Shown here one piece after another: positions 32,316 through 40,649 of a stretch of DNA of 41,659 bases. Each line of letters starts with the position of its first letter. Within the stretch, counting starts at the first letter, position 1. The stretch is from an uncultured Alistipes sp. (GTDB taxonomy: Bacteria; Bacteroidota; Bacteroidia; Bacteroidales; Rikenellaceae). The stretch covers positions 1 to 41,659 of the forward strand of contig CANREN010000015.1 in assembly GCA_947629705.1 (NCBI GenBank). The letters run 5' to 3'. The position numbers and the translations under genes were made by a program. The notes under the pieces are model-generated. The model searched no databases. It was given only the letters and a program-made list of their open reading frames with translations, and was not told where the DNA came from.

Positions 32316-33287
32316 ATGAAAATTGTCAAAACCTTATTTTTAGGCGCATTTGCCTTGGGCATTGTATCTTGCGGCAATGGAAACAGATCCAAAACCGGTG
32401 AACTGAGCGGAGAGTTGTCGCTCTCGGGAGCGTTCGCTCTCTATCCAGTGGCCGTCCAGTGGGCGGAAGAGTTTCAGACCTTGCATCCGGGCGTACATAT
32501 TGATATTTCGGCTGGAGGTGCGGGAAAAGGAATGACCGACGTGTTGGCCGGAGTTGTGGATTTCGGCATGGTTTCACGCGAAGTCTATCCGCCCGAAAAG
32601 GAAAAGGGCGCTGTAGGTTTCGCTGTGGCGAAGGATGCCGTAGTTCCTACGATCAATGCCTCCAATCCGAAACTCAAAGAGTTGTCCGCCCACGGTCTTT
32701 CCCGTAATGCAGCCGTCGATATATGGATTACGGGCAAGGCAAAAACGTGGGGAGACGTTCTCGGCACGGATGATACGACGCCCCTGCATGCCTATACCCG
32801 CTCCGATGCCTGCGGAGCCGCCGAGACCTGGGCTTTGTGGTTTGGAGCTAAACAGGAGGACCTGGGCGGCACGGCAGTATTCGGCGATCCGGGTGTCGCG
32901 GCCGCTGTACAGAAAGACATATACGGGATCGGGCTCAACAATATCGGGTATGCTTACGACAACGATACGCATTTACCCAACGACGGAATCGTGGTGCTGC
33001 CCATCGACACCGACGGAGACGGCCAGATTTCCCCCGACGAAAATTTCTATGACACGAAAGACCGTCTTGTCGCGGCCATTGCCGAGGGAAAGTATCCGTC
33101 TCCGCCGGCTCGTGACCTCTATTTGGTTGCCAAAGGTATTCCGACCAATCCTGTCGCGGTGGCATTCCTCAAATATGTTCTCGGTGAGGGGCAGGCGAAA
33201 AACATTCCGACAGGCTATATCAATATTGCGGAGGATAAAATTCGGGAGTCGTTGTCGTTGCTCGAATCTGCGAATCAATCGGAATAG
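32316..33287 (+). CDS. PstS-like anion-binding lipoprotein, probable sulfate-operon binding protein
   Basis: This 323-residue protein has a lipoprotein signal ending IVSC (Cys19). The PstS fold is recognisable: LSGAFALYPVAVQWAEEF, ISAGGAGKGMTDVLAG, VDFGMVSREV, and YTRSDACGAAETW where phosphate binders have RSDGSGT. The aspartate that E. coli PstS uses to favour protonated phosphate appears as Arg88 (SRE), although SR also occurs in other PstS relatives. An EF-hand-like calcium loop DTDGDGQISPDE sits at 231-242, unusual for the family. It begins the ABC transporter genes (3-nt gap to the permease) that run into cysDNH, so sulfate is a likely ligand; phosphate or another oxyanion cannot be excluded. 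Confidence 0.8.
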   Translation: MKIVKTLFLGAFALGIVSCGNGNRSKTGELSGELSLSGAFALYPVAVQWAEEFQTLHPGVHIDISAGGAGKGMTDVLAGVVDFGMVSREVYPPEKEKGAVGFAVAKDAVVPTINASNPKLKELSAHGLSRNAAVDIWITGKAKTWGDVLGTDDTTPLHAYTRSDACGAAETWALWFGAKQEDLGGTAVFGDPGVAAAVQKDIYGIGLNNIGYAYDNDTHLPNDGIVVLPIDTDGDGQISPDENFYDTKDRLVAAIAEGKYPSPPARDLYLVAKGIPTNPVAVAFLKYVLGEGQAKNIPTGYINIAEDKIRESLSLLESANQSE

Positions 33288-33290
33288 TCG

Positions 33291-34178
33291 ATGAATGCAC
33301 AACGAATAACAAGGGAAAAAACAGCCGGCACCGTCATGTTTCTACTGACAGGTGCCTCGCTGTTGCTTGTTCTGATCATGGGAATAGGGCTGTATATGAA
33401 GTCGGCTCCGATCTTCGAGGATCACTCCCTGTGGGACTTGCTTTCGGCCAGTGAATGGAAACCGTTCAAGAACCGGTTCGGCTTTTTCCCGTTCATCATG
33501 GGCACCGTGTGGGTGACAGGTATCGCTCTCGCGCTGGCCCTGCCATTGTCGCTGCTGACGGCCGTTTTTCTGACCGAGTATTCGCGAGCATGGGTCAAAC
33601 GGTGGTTTTATCCGGCACTGGATATTCTCGCCGCACTTCCGTCGGTAATCTACGGTGTGTGGGGCTCCTTGCTTATCGTTCCGTGGATCTCCGAACGGAT
33701 GGCACCGCATTTCGTCGAGTTTTCGTCGGGATATACCGTATTGGCGGGAGGCATCGTGCTGAGTGTTATGATTCTGCCGCTGCTCGTCAGCCTGTTCGTC
33801 GAGATATTCTCGACTGTACCGCAAGAGTTGCGCGATGCTTCGCAGGCGCTGGGCGCAACACGTTGGCAAACGACCAAGAAGGTAGTGATTCGTCGTTCGC
33901 TGCCGGGGATCTTCGCCGCCGTGGTACTGGCCGTTTCCCGGGCATTAGGTGAAACGATTGCTGTTCTTATGGTATGCGGGAATCTGTCTCAAATACCTCA
34001 CTCTGTTTTTGATGCCTGCTATCCCATTCCGGCTCTCATTGCCAATAACTATGGCGAGATGCTTTCGCTGCCGCTCTACGAAGCGGCTTTGATGTTCGCC
34101 GCAATGATTCTTTTCGTTGTGGTATTGCTGTTCAATCTGCTGTCGCGAGTCATTCTATATCGACTTAAAAAATCATGA
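33291..34178 (+). CDS. PstC-like ABC transporter permease
   Basis: This 295-residue inner-membrane protein has about six transmembrane helices and a typical EAA loop (QELRDASQALGATRWQTTKK) that docks to the ATPase. GETIAVLMVCGN is the PstC-type end of that block. It starts 3 nt after the binding protein gene and its stop overlaps the next start by 4 nt (ATGA), so the permeases are translationally coupled. It would form the pore with the PstA-like partner; substrate is inferred from the operon. Confidence 0.88.
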   Translation: MNAQRITREKTAGTVMFLLTGASLLLVLIMGIGLYMKSAPIFEDHSLWDLLSASEWKPFKNRFGFFPFIMGTVWVTGIALALALPLSLLTAVFLTEYSRAWVKRWFYPALDILAALPSVIYGVWGSLLIVPWISERMAPHFVEFSSGYTVLAGGIVLSVMILPLLVSLFVEIFSTVPQELRDASQALGATRWQTTKKVVIRRSLPGIFAAVVLAVSRALGETIAVLMVCGNLSQIPHSVFDACYPIPALIANNYGEMLSLPLYEAALMFAAMILFVVVLLFNLLSRVILYRLKKS

Positions 34179-35020
34179 AATCCAAATACATAGAAGAAAT
34201 TATCGTCAAGATTCTGATGGCATTGTCACTGCTTGCCGTTGTCGGATTCGCCGCAGGTATCGTTTACACGGTCTTTCACCGTGGTTGGTCGTGCATCACA
34301 TGGGAAATGGTGAGTTCGCTTCCCGGCGGCGGATTTTACATAGGCAAGGAGGGCGGATTTCTCAATGCTATTGTCGGGTCGGTCTATATCGTTGCGGCCT
34401 CGACCTTTCTCGGGCTGCTGGTCAGCATTCCCGTAGTATTCTATCTGAACGTATTTCTCAAAAGCGATTCGAAATTCGCCTATGTCGCCCGTCTGGCCTA
34501 CGACGTACTATTCGGCATCCCGTCCATCGTCTACGGGGCCTTCGCTTTCTCGCTGATGATTTGGCTCGGATTGCGGACATCGCTGCTGGGCGGCATCTTA
34601 GTCACCACGCTGCTCATCATCCCCATTCTGATCCGTTCGATGGACGAAGTGGCCAAGACTTTCCCCCGCGATTTGCTCGACGCTTCGTATTCGCTCGGTG
34701 CCACGCGGCTCGAAACCATGGGTGTCGTTCTGCGGCAGATCATGCCCGGAATTGCGACGGCAACATTGTTGTCGGTGGGGCGTGCCATAGGCGATGCCGC
34801 AGGTGTGATGTTTACGGCTGGCTTTTCCGATTCGATACCCACGTCGTTTTCGCAGCCGGCCGCCACGCTGCCGCTCTCTATTTTCTTTCAGTTGAGTGCT
34901 CCGCAGGCCGAAGTGCAGAATCGCGCCTATGCCGCCGCACTCGTACTGACTGCAATCGTACTCGTCATCAGTCTTGCCGGGCGATTTATCATGCACCGTT
35001 TCTCGAAAAATAAAATCTGA
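34175..35020 (+). CDS. PstA-like ABC transporter permease
   Basis: This 281-residue inner-membrane protein has about six hydrophobic helices, an EAA loop (PRDLLDASYSLGATRLETM) and the PstA-type segment AIGDAAGVMFTAGFSDSIP. It overlaps the previous permease gene by 4 nt and the ATPase gene follows after 4 nt. It pairs with the PstC-like protein to form the membrane channel. Confidence 0.88.
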   Translation: MKSKYIEEIIVKILMALSLLAVVGFAAGIVYTVFHRGWSCITWEMVSSLPGGGFYIGKEGGFLNAIVGSVYIVAASTFLGLLVSIPVVFYLNVFLKSDSKFAYVARLAYDVLFGIPSIVYGAFAFSLMIWLGLRTSLLGGILVTTLLIIPILIRSMDEVAKTFPRDLLDASYSLGATRLETMGVVLRQIMPGIATATLLSVGRAIGDAAGVMFTAGFSDSIPTSFSQPAATLPLSIFFQLSAPQAEVQNRAYAAALVLTAIVLVISLAGRFIMHRFSKNKI

Positions 35021-35024
35021 AAAT

Positions 35025-35900
35025 ATGTTATCCGATTTTTTTAAACGCCACGTAAGATTCTCCGTCATAGAACCGGATATGGACGATCTGTTGCACAAGG
35101 AGCAAGCATTTGCTCCCGACGTCAAGTTCCGGCATCCCGACGCCGGAGCACGGCTGGAAGTGCGGCATCTCGACCTGTCGATCGGCACTCAACAGATTCT
35201 CAAAGATATCAGTCTGCAAATTCCCGAAAACAAAATCACCTGCATCATCGGCCCGTCGGGCTGCGGCAAGTCCACGCTGCTCAAAAGTTTCAATCGGTTG
35301 ATCGATTCGGTCGACGGTGTTTGCATGCGCGGAAGCATTACTCTCGGCGAGCAGGATATTCTCCGCAGCGATGGTGCAGACCTGATCGACGTGCGTCGTC
35401 GTATCGGACTCGTCCCTCAGCGGCCGTGCCCGCTGCCCATGTCTATTTATGACAATGTGGCTTATGGCTGCCGCATCCACGGCATCCGAGGGCGGCGTCA
35501 ACTCGACGCCGTCGTCGAACATTACCTGAACGAGGTCGGATTGTGGGACGAGGTGAAAGAGCGGCTGCGCGAATCGGCGACCGGTCTCTCGATCGGCCAA
35601 CAGCAGCGTCTCTGTTTGGCGCGCAGTTTGGCCGTGGAGCCGGAATTCATCCTCGCCGACGAAGCGACATCGGCACTCGACCCGCAGTCGAGCAAGACCG
35701 TCGAAGACCTTTTCGTCAAGCTCAAAGAACATTATTCCATCATCATGGTGACCCACACCCTGCGACAGGCGTTGCGTATCGCCGATTACGTCGTATTCAT
35801 CTATATGGGCGAGATCATCGAGACGGGCAATGCCGGGCAGGTATTCCATCACCCGCAGCACGAGTTGACCCGCAACTATCTGTCGGGCGTATTCAGTTAA
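35025..35900 (+). CDS. PstB-like ABC transporter ATPase
   Basis: This 291-residue ATPase energises the transporter. Walker A is GPSGCGKS (76-83), the Q-loop GLVPQRPCPLP (128-138), and H244 is the switch His (MVTHTL). The ABC signature is LSIGQQQR (188-195) instead of the usual LSGGQQQR, and Walker B reads FILADEA (208-214) instead of LLLMDEP. It has about 44 extra residues at the N-terminus compared with PstB. The start at 35025 lies 4 nt after the permease stop; the upstream start is inside that gene and was rejected. cysD follows 17 nt downstream. Confidence 0.88.
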   Translation: MLSDFFKRHVRFSVIEPDMDDLLHKEQAFAPDVKFRHPDAGARLEVRHLDLSIGTQQILKDISLQIPENKITCIIGPSGCGKSTLLKSFNRLIDSVDGVCMRGSITLGEQDILRSDGADLIDVRRRIGLVPQRPCPLPMSIYDNVAYGCRIHGIRGRRQLDAVVEHYLNEVGLWDEVKERLRESATGLSIGQQQRLCLARSLAVEPEFILADEATSALDPQSSKTVEDLFVKLKEHYSIIMVTHTLRQALRIADYVVFIYMGEIIETGNAGQVFHHPQHELTRNYLSGVFS

Positions 35901-35917
35901 CGAATCCATCGAAATAT

Positions 35918-36823
35918 ATGAACAATCGTAAATTAACACATCTTAAAGAACTGGAGTCGGAAGCCGTCTACGTACTCCGCGAGGTGGCCGAACAGTTCGA
36001 ACATCCGGTCATCCTGTTCTCCGGCGGCAAGGACTCGATCGTCGTTACCCATTTAGCCTACAAGGCTTTCTATCCGGCTCGAATCCCATTTCCGCTGCTG
36101 CATATAGATACCGGACACAATTTCCGCGAAACGATCGAATATCGCAACGCTTTGGTCGAACGCCTCGGGGCGCAGTTGATCGTCGGTTCCGTGCAGGAGT
36201 CGATCGACACCGGCCGCGTCAGGGAGGAGACGGGTTACAATGCCAGCCGCAACCGTTTGCAGACAACTACACTGCTCGATACCATCGAGAAATACAAGTT
36301 CGACGCCGCAATCGGCGGAGCACGTCGCGACGAGGAGAAGGCGCGTGCCAAGGAGCGTTTCTTCTCGCACCGCGACGAGTTCGGGCAGTGGAATCCCAAG
36401 AACCAGCGGCCCGAGCTGTGGAATATCTTCAACGGCCGCAAGAACATGGGCGAACATTTCCGTGTTTTCCCGATCAGCAACTGGACGGAGATGGATGTTT
36501 GGCAATATATCTATCAGGAGCATATCGAGATGCCGAGCATCTACTTCACACACCGGCGTCGCGTCTTTCAGCGCGACGGCCAGTGGCTGGCGGCCGAACC
36601 CTGCATGCGGCTCAAACCCGACGAGGAGGTGGTCGAGCGCGAGGTACGCTGCCGCACCATCGGTGATATCAGCTGCACGGGTCTGACACTCTCGCGGGCG
36701 CATACGCTGGAGGAGATTATCGACGAAATCGCCGCGACCCGCGTCACGGAACGCGGCGGACGTGCCGACGACAAGCGTTCGGAAACATCTATGGAGGACC
36801 GAAAGAAAGCAGGCTATTTTTAA
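35918..36823 (+). CDS. cysD: Sulfate adenylyltransferase subunit 2
   Basis: This 301-residue protein is the catalytic subunit of ATP sulfurylase, forming APS from sulfate and ATP with the GTPase CysN. The PP-loop is FSGGKDSIVVTHL (SGGKDS at 35-40), followed by HIDTGHNFRETIEYRN, GGARRDEEKARAKERFFSHRD and EHFRVFPISNWTEMDVW, all standard CysD blocks. The length is normal (E. coli 302). It starts 17 nt after the ATPase gene and precedes cysN by 13 nt, so it is inside one operon with the transporter. Confidence 0.97.
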   Translation: MNNRKLTHLKELESEAVYVLREVAEQFEHPVILFSGGKDSIVVTHLAYKAFYPARIPFPLLHIDTGHNFRETIEYRNALVERLGAQLIVGSVQESIDTGRVREETGYNASRNRLQTTTLLDTIEKYKFDAAIGGARRDEEKARAKERFFSHRDEFGQWNPKNQRPELWNIFNGRKNMGEHFRVFPISNWTEMDVWQYIYQEHIEMPSIYFTHRRRVFQRDGQWLAAEPCMRLKPDEEVVEREVRCRTIGDISCTGLTLSRAHTLEEIIDEIAATRVTERGGRADDKRSETSMEDRKKAGYF

Positions 36824-36836
36824 CGTGGATAGAGTT

Positions 36837-38111
36837 ATGGAAAAAGGATATTTGGATATGGAGTTGCTGCGCTTCACTACGGCAGGAAGCGTAGACGATG
36901 GCAAAAGTACGCTGATAGGCAGGCTGCTATACGACAGCAAATCTATCTTCGAGGATCAACTGGAAGCGGTCGAAACGGCCTCGCGTAACCGGGGTAACGA
37001 AGAGTTGAATCTCGCCCTGCTGACAGACGGTCTGCGTGCCGAACGCGAACAGGGAATCACCATCGACGTGGCATACCGTTACTTCGCCACCCCGCGGCGC
37101 AAGTTCATCATCGCCGATACGCCGGGACACATTCAGTATACGCGCAACATGGTTACGGGAGCCTCTACGGCCGATCTGGCGATTATCCTGATCGATGCCC
37201 GCAACGGTGTGCTGGAACAGACCGTGCGCCATTCGTTCATAGCCTCCACCCTGGGAATCTCCCACATCGTCGTATGTGTCAATAAGATGGATTTGGTCGG
37301 CTTTTCGCAGCAGGCATTCGACGAGATTTGTACGTCATACCGTAATATGGCTGAGAAGCTGCAGATCGGAGGGATAACGTTCATTCCTATTTCGGCGAAG
37401 CTGGGTGACAATGTAGTAACGGAATCCGAACACATGCCATGGTACGACGGCGGCACGCTGTTGCATCTGTTGGAGACCGTTCCTGCCGGACACACGCTTG
37501 CCGAGAGACCCATGCGAATGCCTGTCCAGCACGTCATCCGCCCGATCTCGGACCGGTTTCACGATTTCCGGGGCTATGCGGGGCGTCTGTGCGGCGGTGT
37601 ATTGCACAGAGGCGATGCCGTTACCGTATTTCCGTCAGGGTGTCGCTCGACCGTGGAAGCAATCCGTTTTGCGGAAGAAGAGAAGGGTGAGGCGTTTGCG
37701 CCCGAATCGGTAACGGTGTGTCTTGCCGACGACATAGACATCAGTCGCGGCGATCTTATCGTGCGCAGCGACGAACCGCAACCGCAAGTATCGCAAGATG
37801 TGACCATGACGGTCTGCTGGCTGCGCGAAGAGCCGCTGCAACTCGGCAAACGCTACGTCGTGCGGCAGGCAACGGCAGAAACCGTGGGTGTCGTCAAGGA
37901 GATCGAATATAAGTTGGATATCAACTCGCTGGAACGAATCTATTCCATTACACAACTTGCTGTCAACGATATCGCCCGCATTCGGATTCGCACGGTCATG
38001 CCGTTGGTGTTTGATGCCTATGCACAGAACCGCACGACGGGCAGCCTGATTTTCGTTGATCCGGATACCAACGATACGGTAGGTGCCGGCATGATAACTT
38101 TAATCGAGTAA
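36837..38111 (+). CDS. cysN: Sulfate adenylyltransferase subunit 1 (GTPase)
   Basis: This 424-residue GTPase drives APS formation by CysD. The G1 motif is GSVDDGKST (17-25), the G3 motif DTPGHIQYTRNM, the G4 motif NKMD, and the effector region contains EQGITIDVAYRYF. It has EF-Tu-like domains II and III and no C-terminal APS kinase (CysC) domain, unlike NodQ-type fusions. The ATG at 36837 was chosen as the family start (MEKGYLDMELLRFTTAGS); an upstream in-frame start lies within cysD. cysH follows after 4 nt. Confidence 0.97.
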   Translation: MEKGYLDMELLRFTTAGSVDDGKSTLIGRLLYDSKSIFEDQLEAVETASRNRGNEELNLALLTDGLRAEREQGITIDVAYRYFATPRRKFIIADTPGHIQYTRNMVTGASTADLAIILIDARNGVLEQTVRHSFIASTLGISHIVVCVNKMDLVGFSQQAFDEICTSYRNMAEKLQIGGITFIPISAKLGDNVVTESEHMPWYDGGTLLHLLETVPAGHTLAERPMRMPVQHVIRPISDRFHDFRGYAGRLCGGVLHRGDAVTVFPSGCRSTVEAIRFAEEEKGEAFAPESVTVCLADDIDISRGDLIVRSDEPQPQVSQDVTMTVCWLREEPLQLGKRYVVRQATAETVGVVKEIEYKLDINSLERIYSITQLAVNDIARIRIRTVMPLVFDAYAQNRTTGSLIFVDPDTNDTVGAGMITLIE

Positions 38112-38115
38112 TACC

Positions 38116-38823
38116 ATGACACAAAACGAAATAATACGGTTGAACGAAGAGGTTGCCGACGCTACGCCCGAAACGATTCTGAGCTATTTTCTCGACCGCT
38201 ACGGCGACCGCATCGCCTTGTCGTCCAGTCTGAGCATCGAAGATCAGGTGCTGACAGACATGATTTGCAGGTTGAAACCCGGCGCACGGATATTTACGCT
38301 CGATACCGGACGGCTGTTCCCCGAAACGTACAGCCTGATTGATCGAACTGCCATGCACTATGGTATTCGCCTGGAGGTTTTCTTTCCCGACCGTACCGAA
38401 GTCGAAAAATTGGTTGCCGACTGCGGCATGAACGGATTTTACGAGAGTTTAGAAAAGCGTAAACGCTGCTGTCGAGTGCGCAAACTCGAACCCCTAAAAC
38501 GGGCTTTCCGGGGATTGGACGCTTGGATATGCGGCCTTCGGCGAGAGCAGTCGGTTACACGCAGCGGGATGCGGGCGGTCGAATGGGATGAAACGAACGG
38601 ACTGCTGAAAATCAATCCATTGATAGGCTGGCATGAAGAGCAGGTCTGGGAGTATATCCACCGTCATCACGTCCCGTATAACAAACTCCACGACCAGGGA
38701 TTTCCGAGTATCGGATGCCAGCCTTGCACACGAGCTGTGAAACCGGGCGAAGATATTCGCGCCGGTCGGTGGTGGTGGGAATCGCCCGATCATAAAGAGT
38801 GCGGACTGCATTCGCGGAAATGA
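38116..38823 (+). CDS. cysH: Adenylylsulfate (APS) reductase, Fe-S type CysH
   Basis: This 235-residue enzyme reduces activated sulfate to sulfite with thioredoxin or glutaredoxin. It has the PP-loop-like LSSSLSIEDQVL, the FTLDTGRLFPETY block, and the catalytic Cys229 in ECGLH. Two cysteine pairs, CC118-119 and C201-x-x-C204, form the CC-x82-CxxC motif of [4Fe-4S] APS reductases; PAPS-specific CysH proteins lack them. This agrees with the absence of an APS kinase in the operon. It closes the run of intact cys genes; no sulfite reductase is in the window. Confidence 0.95.
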   Translation: MTQNEIIRLNEEVADATPETILSYFLDRYGDRIALSSSLSIEDQVLTDMICRLKPGARIFTLDTGRLFPETYSLIDRTAMHYGIRLEVFFPDRTEVEKLVADCGMNGFYESLEKRKRCCRVRKLEPLKRAFRGLDAWICGLRREQSVTRSGMRAVEWDETNGLLKINPLIGWHEEQVWEYIHRHHVPYNKLHDQGFPSIGCQPCTRAVKPGEDIRAGRWWWESPDHKECGLHSRK

Positions 38824-38939
38824 TCAAAGGAAGTTTTGCCAAGATATCCGTCACATCCAATGTCGCGTTATTCGATAAGTGTGTGTATCACCTGCCTGAA
38901 AGTTGGCGAATAAATTGGGATCATTCGTTTGGAGGATGA
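38820..38939 (+). pseudogene. 39-residue ORF coupled to cysH, probably a truncated next gene
   Basis: The ATG overlaps the cysH stop by 4 nt (ATGA), the arrangement used between the permease genes. It encodes MIKGSFAKISVTSNVALFDK and about 19 more residues (ending WDHSFGG), then stops. No family is recognised. The overlap suggests that translation once continued into a further gene of the pathway, cut off by the junction with the RteC segment. Chance coding cannot be excluded. Confidence 0.35.
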
Positions 38940-38971
38940 GTCGAATTAAATAGATAATTGATTTATATAGG

Positions 38972-39814
38972 ATGAAAGTATTTGTCGTCTCTCTTGAAAA
39001 AGAGATAGACAAACGTATAAATAAGAGCGAACTTTCGAACTTGAATGTTCTGAAAAAATCGTTGGAGGCATCGCTCGTATTGGGTGATGCCTTTCAGCGA
39101 TTGAGGGAGTTTATCGCCAACTATACATTCAGCACCGAAGCCGAGGAAATAGAGTTTTTCAAAGTCGTAAAACCTCGGTTGTACCATCGTCTGATTTATT
39201 ATCGCAAAGTCTACAACATCGAGATGAACCGTTCCGTAGGCGTGGATTCTCAAAGGGCATACTTGATAGACGAAATCAAGGCAATCAACCGTTACAATAA
39301 CAAACACTCCGATTTCGTGCGTTATTATCGTTCCGGTATGACGCATCTGGATTCGTTGTATTATCTGCGCAATCGGAACGATACGGCACTTTACCTCGAA
39401 TCGTTCCATTACGAACGCGACCCGAAGTTCTCGACCAATGCCGATTTCAAGGTCGCGAAATTACTGGCTAATGAGTTGTTGTCGGCATATCTGAAAGGCG
39501 AATTGGAGGCATTGGAATATGTGAAAAAAGCCTCCGACGATTCGCCGCCTGCTGTCCGGCTGACATGGCAGGACAGCAAGACGGATTTGACCGAGCTGAT
39601 CTATCTGCTCGACAGCAAGCACAGCTTCGGCAATGTTCCGCTTACGCAGTTGGCGGCCTATATCGCCAACGTCTTCAATACCCAGCTCGACACGAATCTT
39701 TCGCGCACGTTCTGCGACATGAAACTGCGCAATAATCCCACTCCGTGGATCGACAAAGCGAAGCAGGCTCTCTTGCAACGTATGCGGACATGGAGACCGC
39801 GAAAGAAGAAATAA
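38972..39814 (+). CDS. RteC-family regulator of conjugative element excision
   Basis: This 280-residue protein matches the RteC family of Bacteroides conjugative transposons, in which RteC activates the excision operon. Characteristic segments are FFKVVKPRLYHRLIYYRKVYNIEM, where the central KPRLYHRLIYY is typical, then FVRYYRSGMTHLDSLYYLRN, and the C-terminal helix-turn-helix block DLTELIYLLDSKHSFGNVP with CDMKLR. It starts 148 nt after cysH and ends before a strong terminator. RteA and RteB, its usual partners, are not in view. It marks the DNA right of the sulfate operon as mobile-element derived. Confidence 0.88.
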   Translation: MKVFVVSLEKEIDKRINKSELSNLNVLKKSLEASLVLGDAFQRLREFIANYTFSTEAEEIEFFKVVKPRLYHRLIYYRKVYNIEMNRSVGVDSQRAYLIDEIKAINRYNNKHSDFVRYYRSGMTHLDSLYYLRNRNDTALYLESFHYERDPKFSTNADFKVAKLLANELLSAYLKGELEALEYVKKASDDSPPAVRLTWQDSKTDLTELIYLLDSKHSFGNVPLTQLAAYIANVFNTQLDTNLSRTFCDMKLRNNPTPWIDKAKQALLQRMRTWRPRKKK

Positions 39815-39857
39815 TACCGAATTATACCGAGTGAGGTATTCAAGCCAAAACAGATTA

Positions 39858-39903
39858 AAATCCTCCGATTTTACAGAAAACGGACTGTAAAGTCGGAGGA
39901 TTT
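39858..39903 (+). terminator. Terminator of the rteC-like gene
   Basis: A 19-bp inverted repeat (39858-39876 and 39885-39903; arm AAATCCTCCGATTTTACAG with one G-U pair) around AAAACGGA, followed by a T-rich tract. Confidence 0.85.
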
Positions 39904-40051
39904 GATTTTATATATTCTGCAATAGCGGATTATGTATCAATAATATATAGTATAATTCAGACTGAAATATACGGGGTTTGTTCGTGATACTTTTAACCGA
40001 ATAGTTCTGAAATAGAGTTGAAGTATTCGATAAATCAACATATTAGGAGGA

Positions 40052-40480
40052 TTGAAAATAAAATTCATCCGGCCTCGTATTTCTCGAACCGCAGAACCGA
40101 ACCACTCCGTTTTGCCCGACGGCGACAGACTGTTGGATAATTACGCTTTGTGCAAAAGGCTCAATATCTCGAAGTGCACGCTGCAACGGTATCGTACCTC
40201 CGGGGATTTGCCTTACCGGATGATCTATCACAAGACGTTCTATCGCGAATCGGACCTACGGCGGTTCATTGAGCGTAATTTCAGCAGGTTTCGCAAAATG
40301 AAAAAGGAGGGGCGAATAATTCATTTGGAAAAAGAGAATAAAATCGGCCGTAAATTTGTTGTATTACCAAATATTGGTAACTTTGCAAAAAAGAAGGCAG
40401 CTTATGAAAACGACATCGGTAGCTTTGGGAGCCTATTTCGAAAATTTTATCCAGTCGGCGATAGCACTGGGGCGTTATAA
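40052..40480 (+). CDS. Helix-turn-helix DNA-binding protein of a mobile element
   Basis: The frame gives 142 residues. The region LLDNYALCKRLNISKCTLQRYR then LPYRMIYHKTFYRESDLRRF is a MerR/excisionase-like HTH common in Bacteroidota integrative elements, usually a protein of about 95-110 residues. The start is probably TTG at 40052; no in-frame ATG exists upstream before a stop codon, and AGGAGG lies 1 nt before it, which is too close for ordinary use. The C-terminal part (after about residue 95) reads through the parD promoter and overlaps parD by 77 nt, so the original 3' end was probably replaced. Confidence 0.6.
   Translation: MKIKFIRPRISRTAEPNHSVLPDGDRLLDNYALCKRLNISKCTLQRYRTSGDLPYRMIYHKTFYRESDLRRFIERNFSRFRKMKKEGRIIHLEKENKIGRKFVVLPNIGNFAKKKAAYENDIGSFGSLFRKFYPVGDSTGAL
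40355..40385 (+). promoter_or_regulatory. parD promoter with embedded operator
   Basis: TTTG (40355-40358), 19 nt, then TAACTTTG (40378-40385): a full-match promoter. A perfect inverted repeat TTACCAA-ATA-TTGGTAA (40364-40380) fills the spacer and overlaps the -7 box. This is the usual place for toxin-antitoxin autorepression. Confidence 0.75.
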
Positions 40481-40649
40481 CAATGCCAGCGAGGTGGTGC
40501 GTGCCGGCCTGCGGCTTTTGGAGGAGCAGGAAAACAGTGTCGTAGCGTTGAAGCGTGCCATCGACGAAGGAGTGAACAGCGGCATCGCCGTAGGGTTCGA
40601 TCCCGAGCAACATCTGCGAATGTTGAAAATGCAGCGGAAAAATGGCTGA
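40404..40649 (+). CDS. parD: ParD-family antitoxin
   Basis: This 81-residue protein has the ribbon-helix-helix start of ParD/CopG antitoxins (MKTTSVALGAYFENFIQSAI, then GRYNNASEVVRAGLRLLEEQE) and a C-terminal toxin-binding tail. It would bind and neutralise ParE and repress its own promoter through the palindrome at 40364-40380. It overlaps the parE start by 8 nt (start at 40642), typical for this gene pair. Confidence 0.9.
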   Translation: MKTTSVALGAYFENFIQSAIALGRYNNASEVVRAGLRLLEEQENSVVALKRAIDEGVNSGIAVGFDPEQHLRMLKMQRKNG

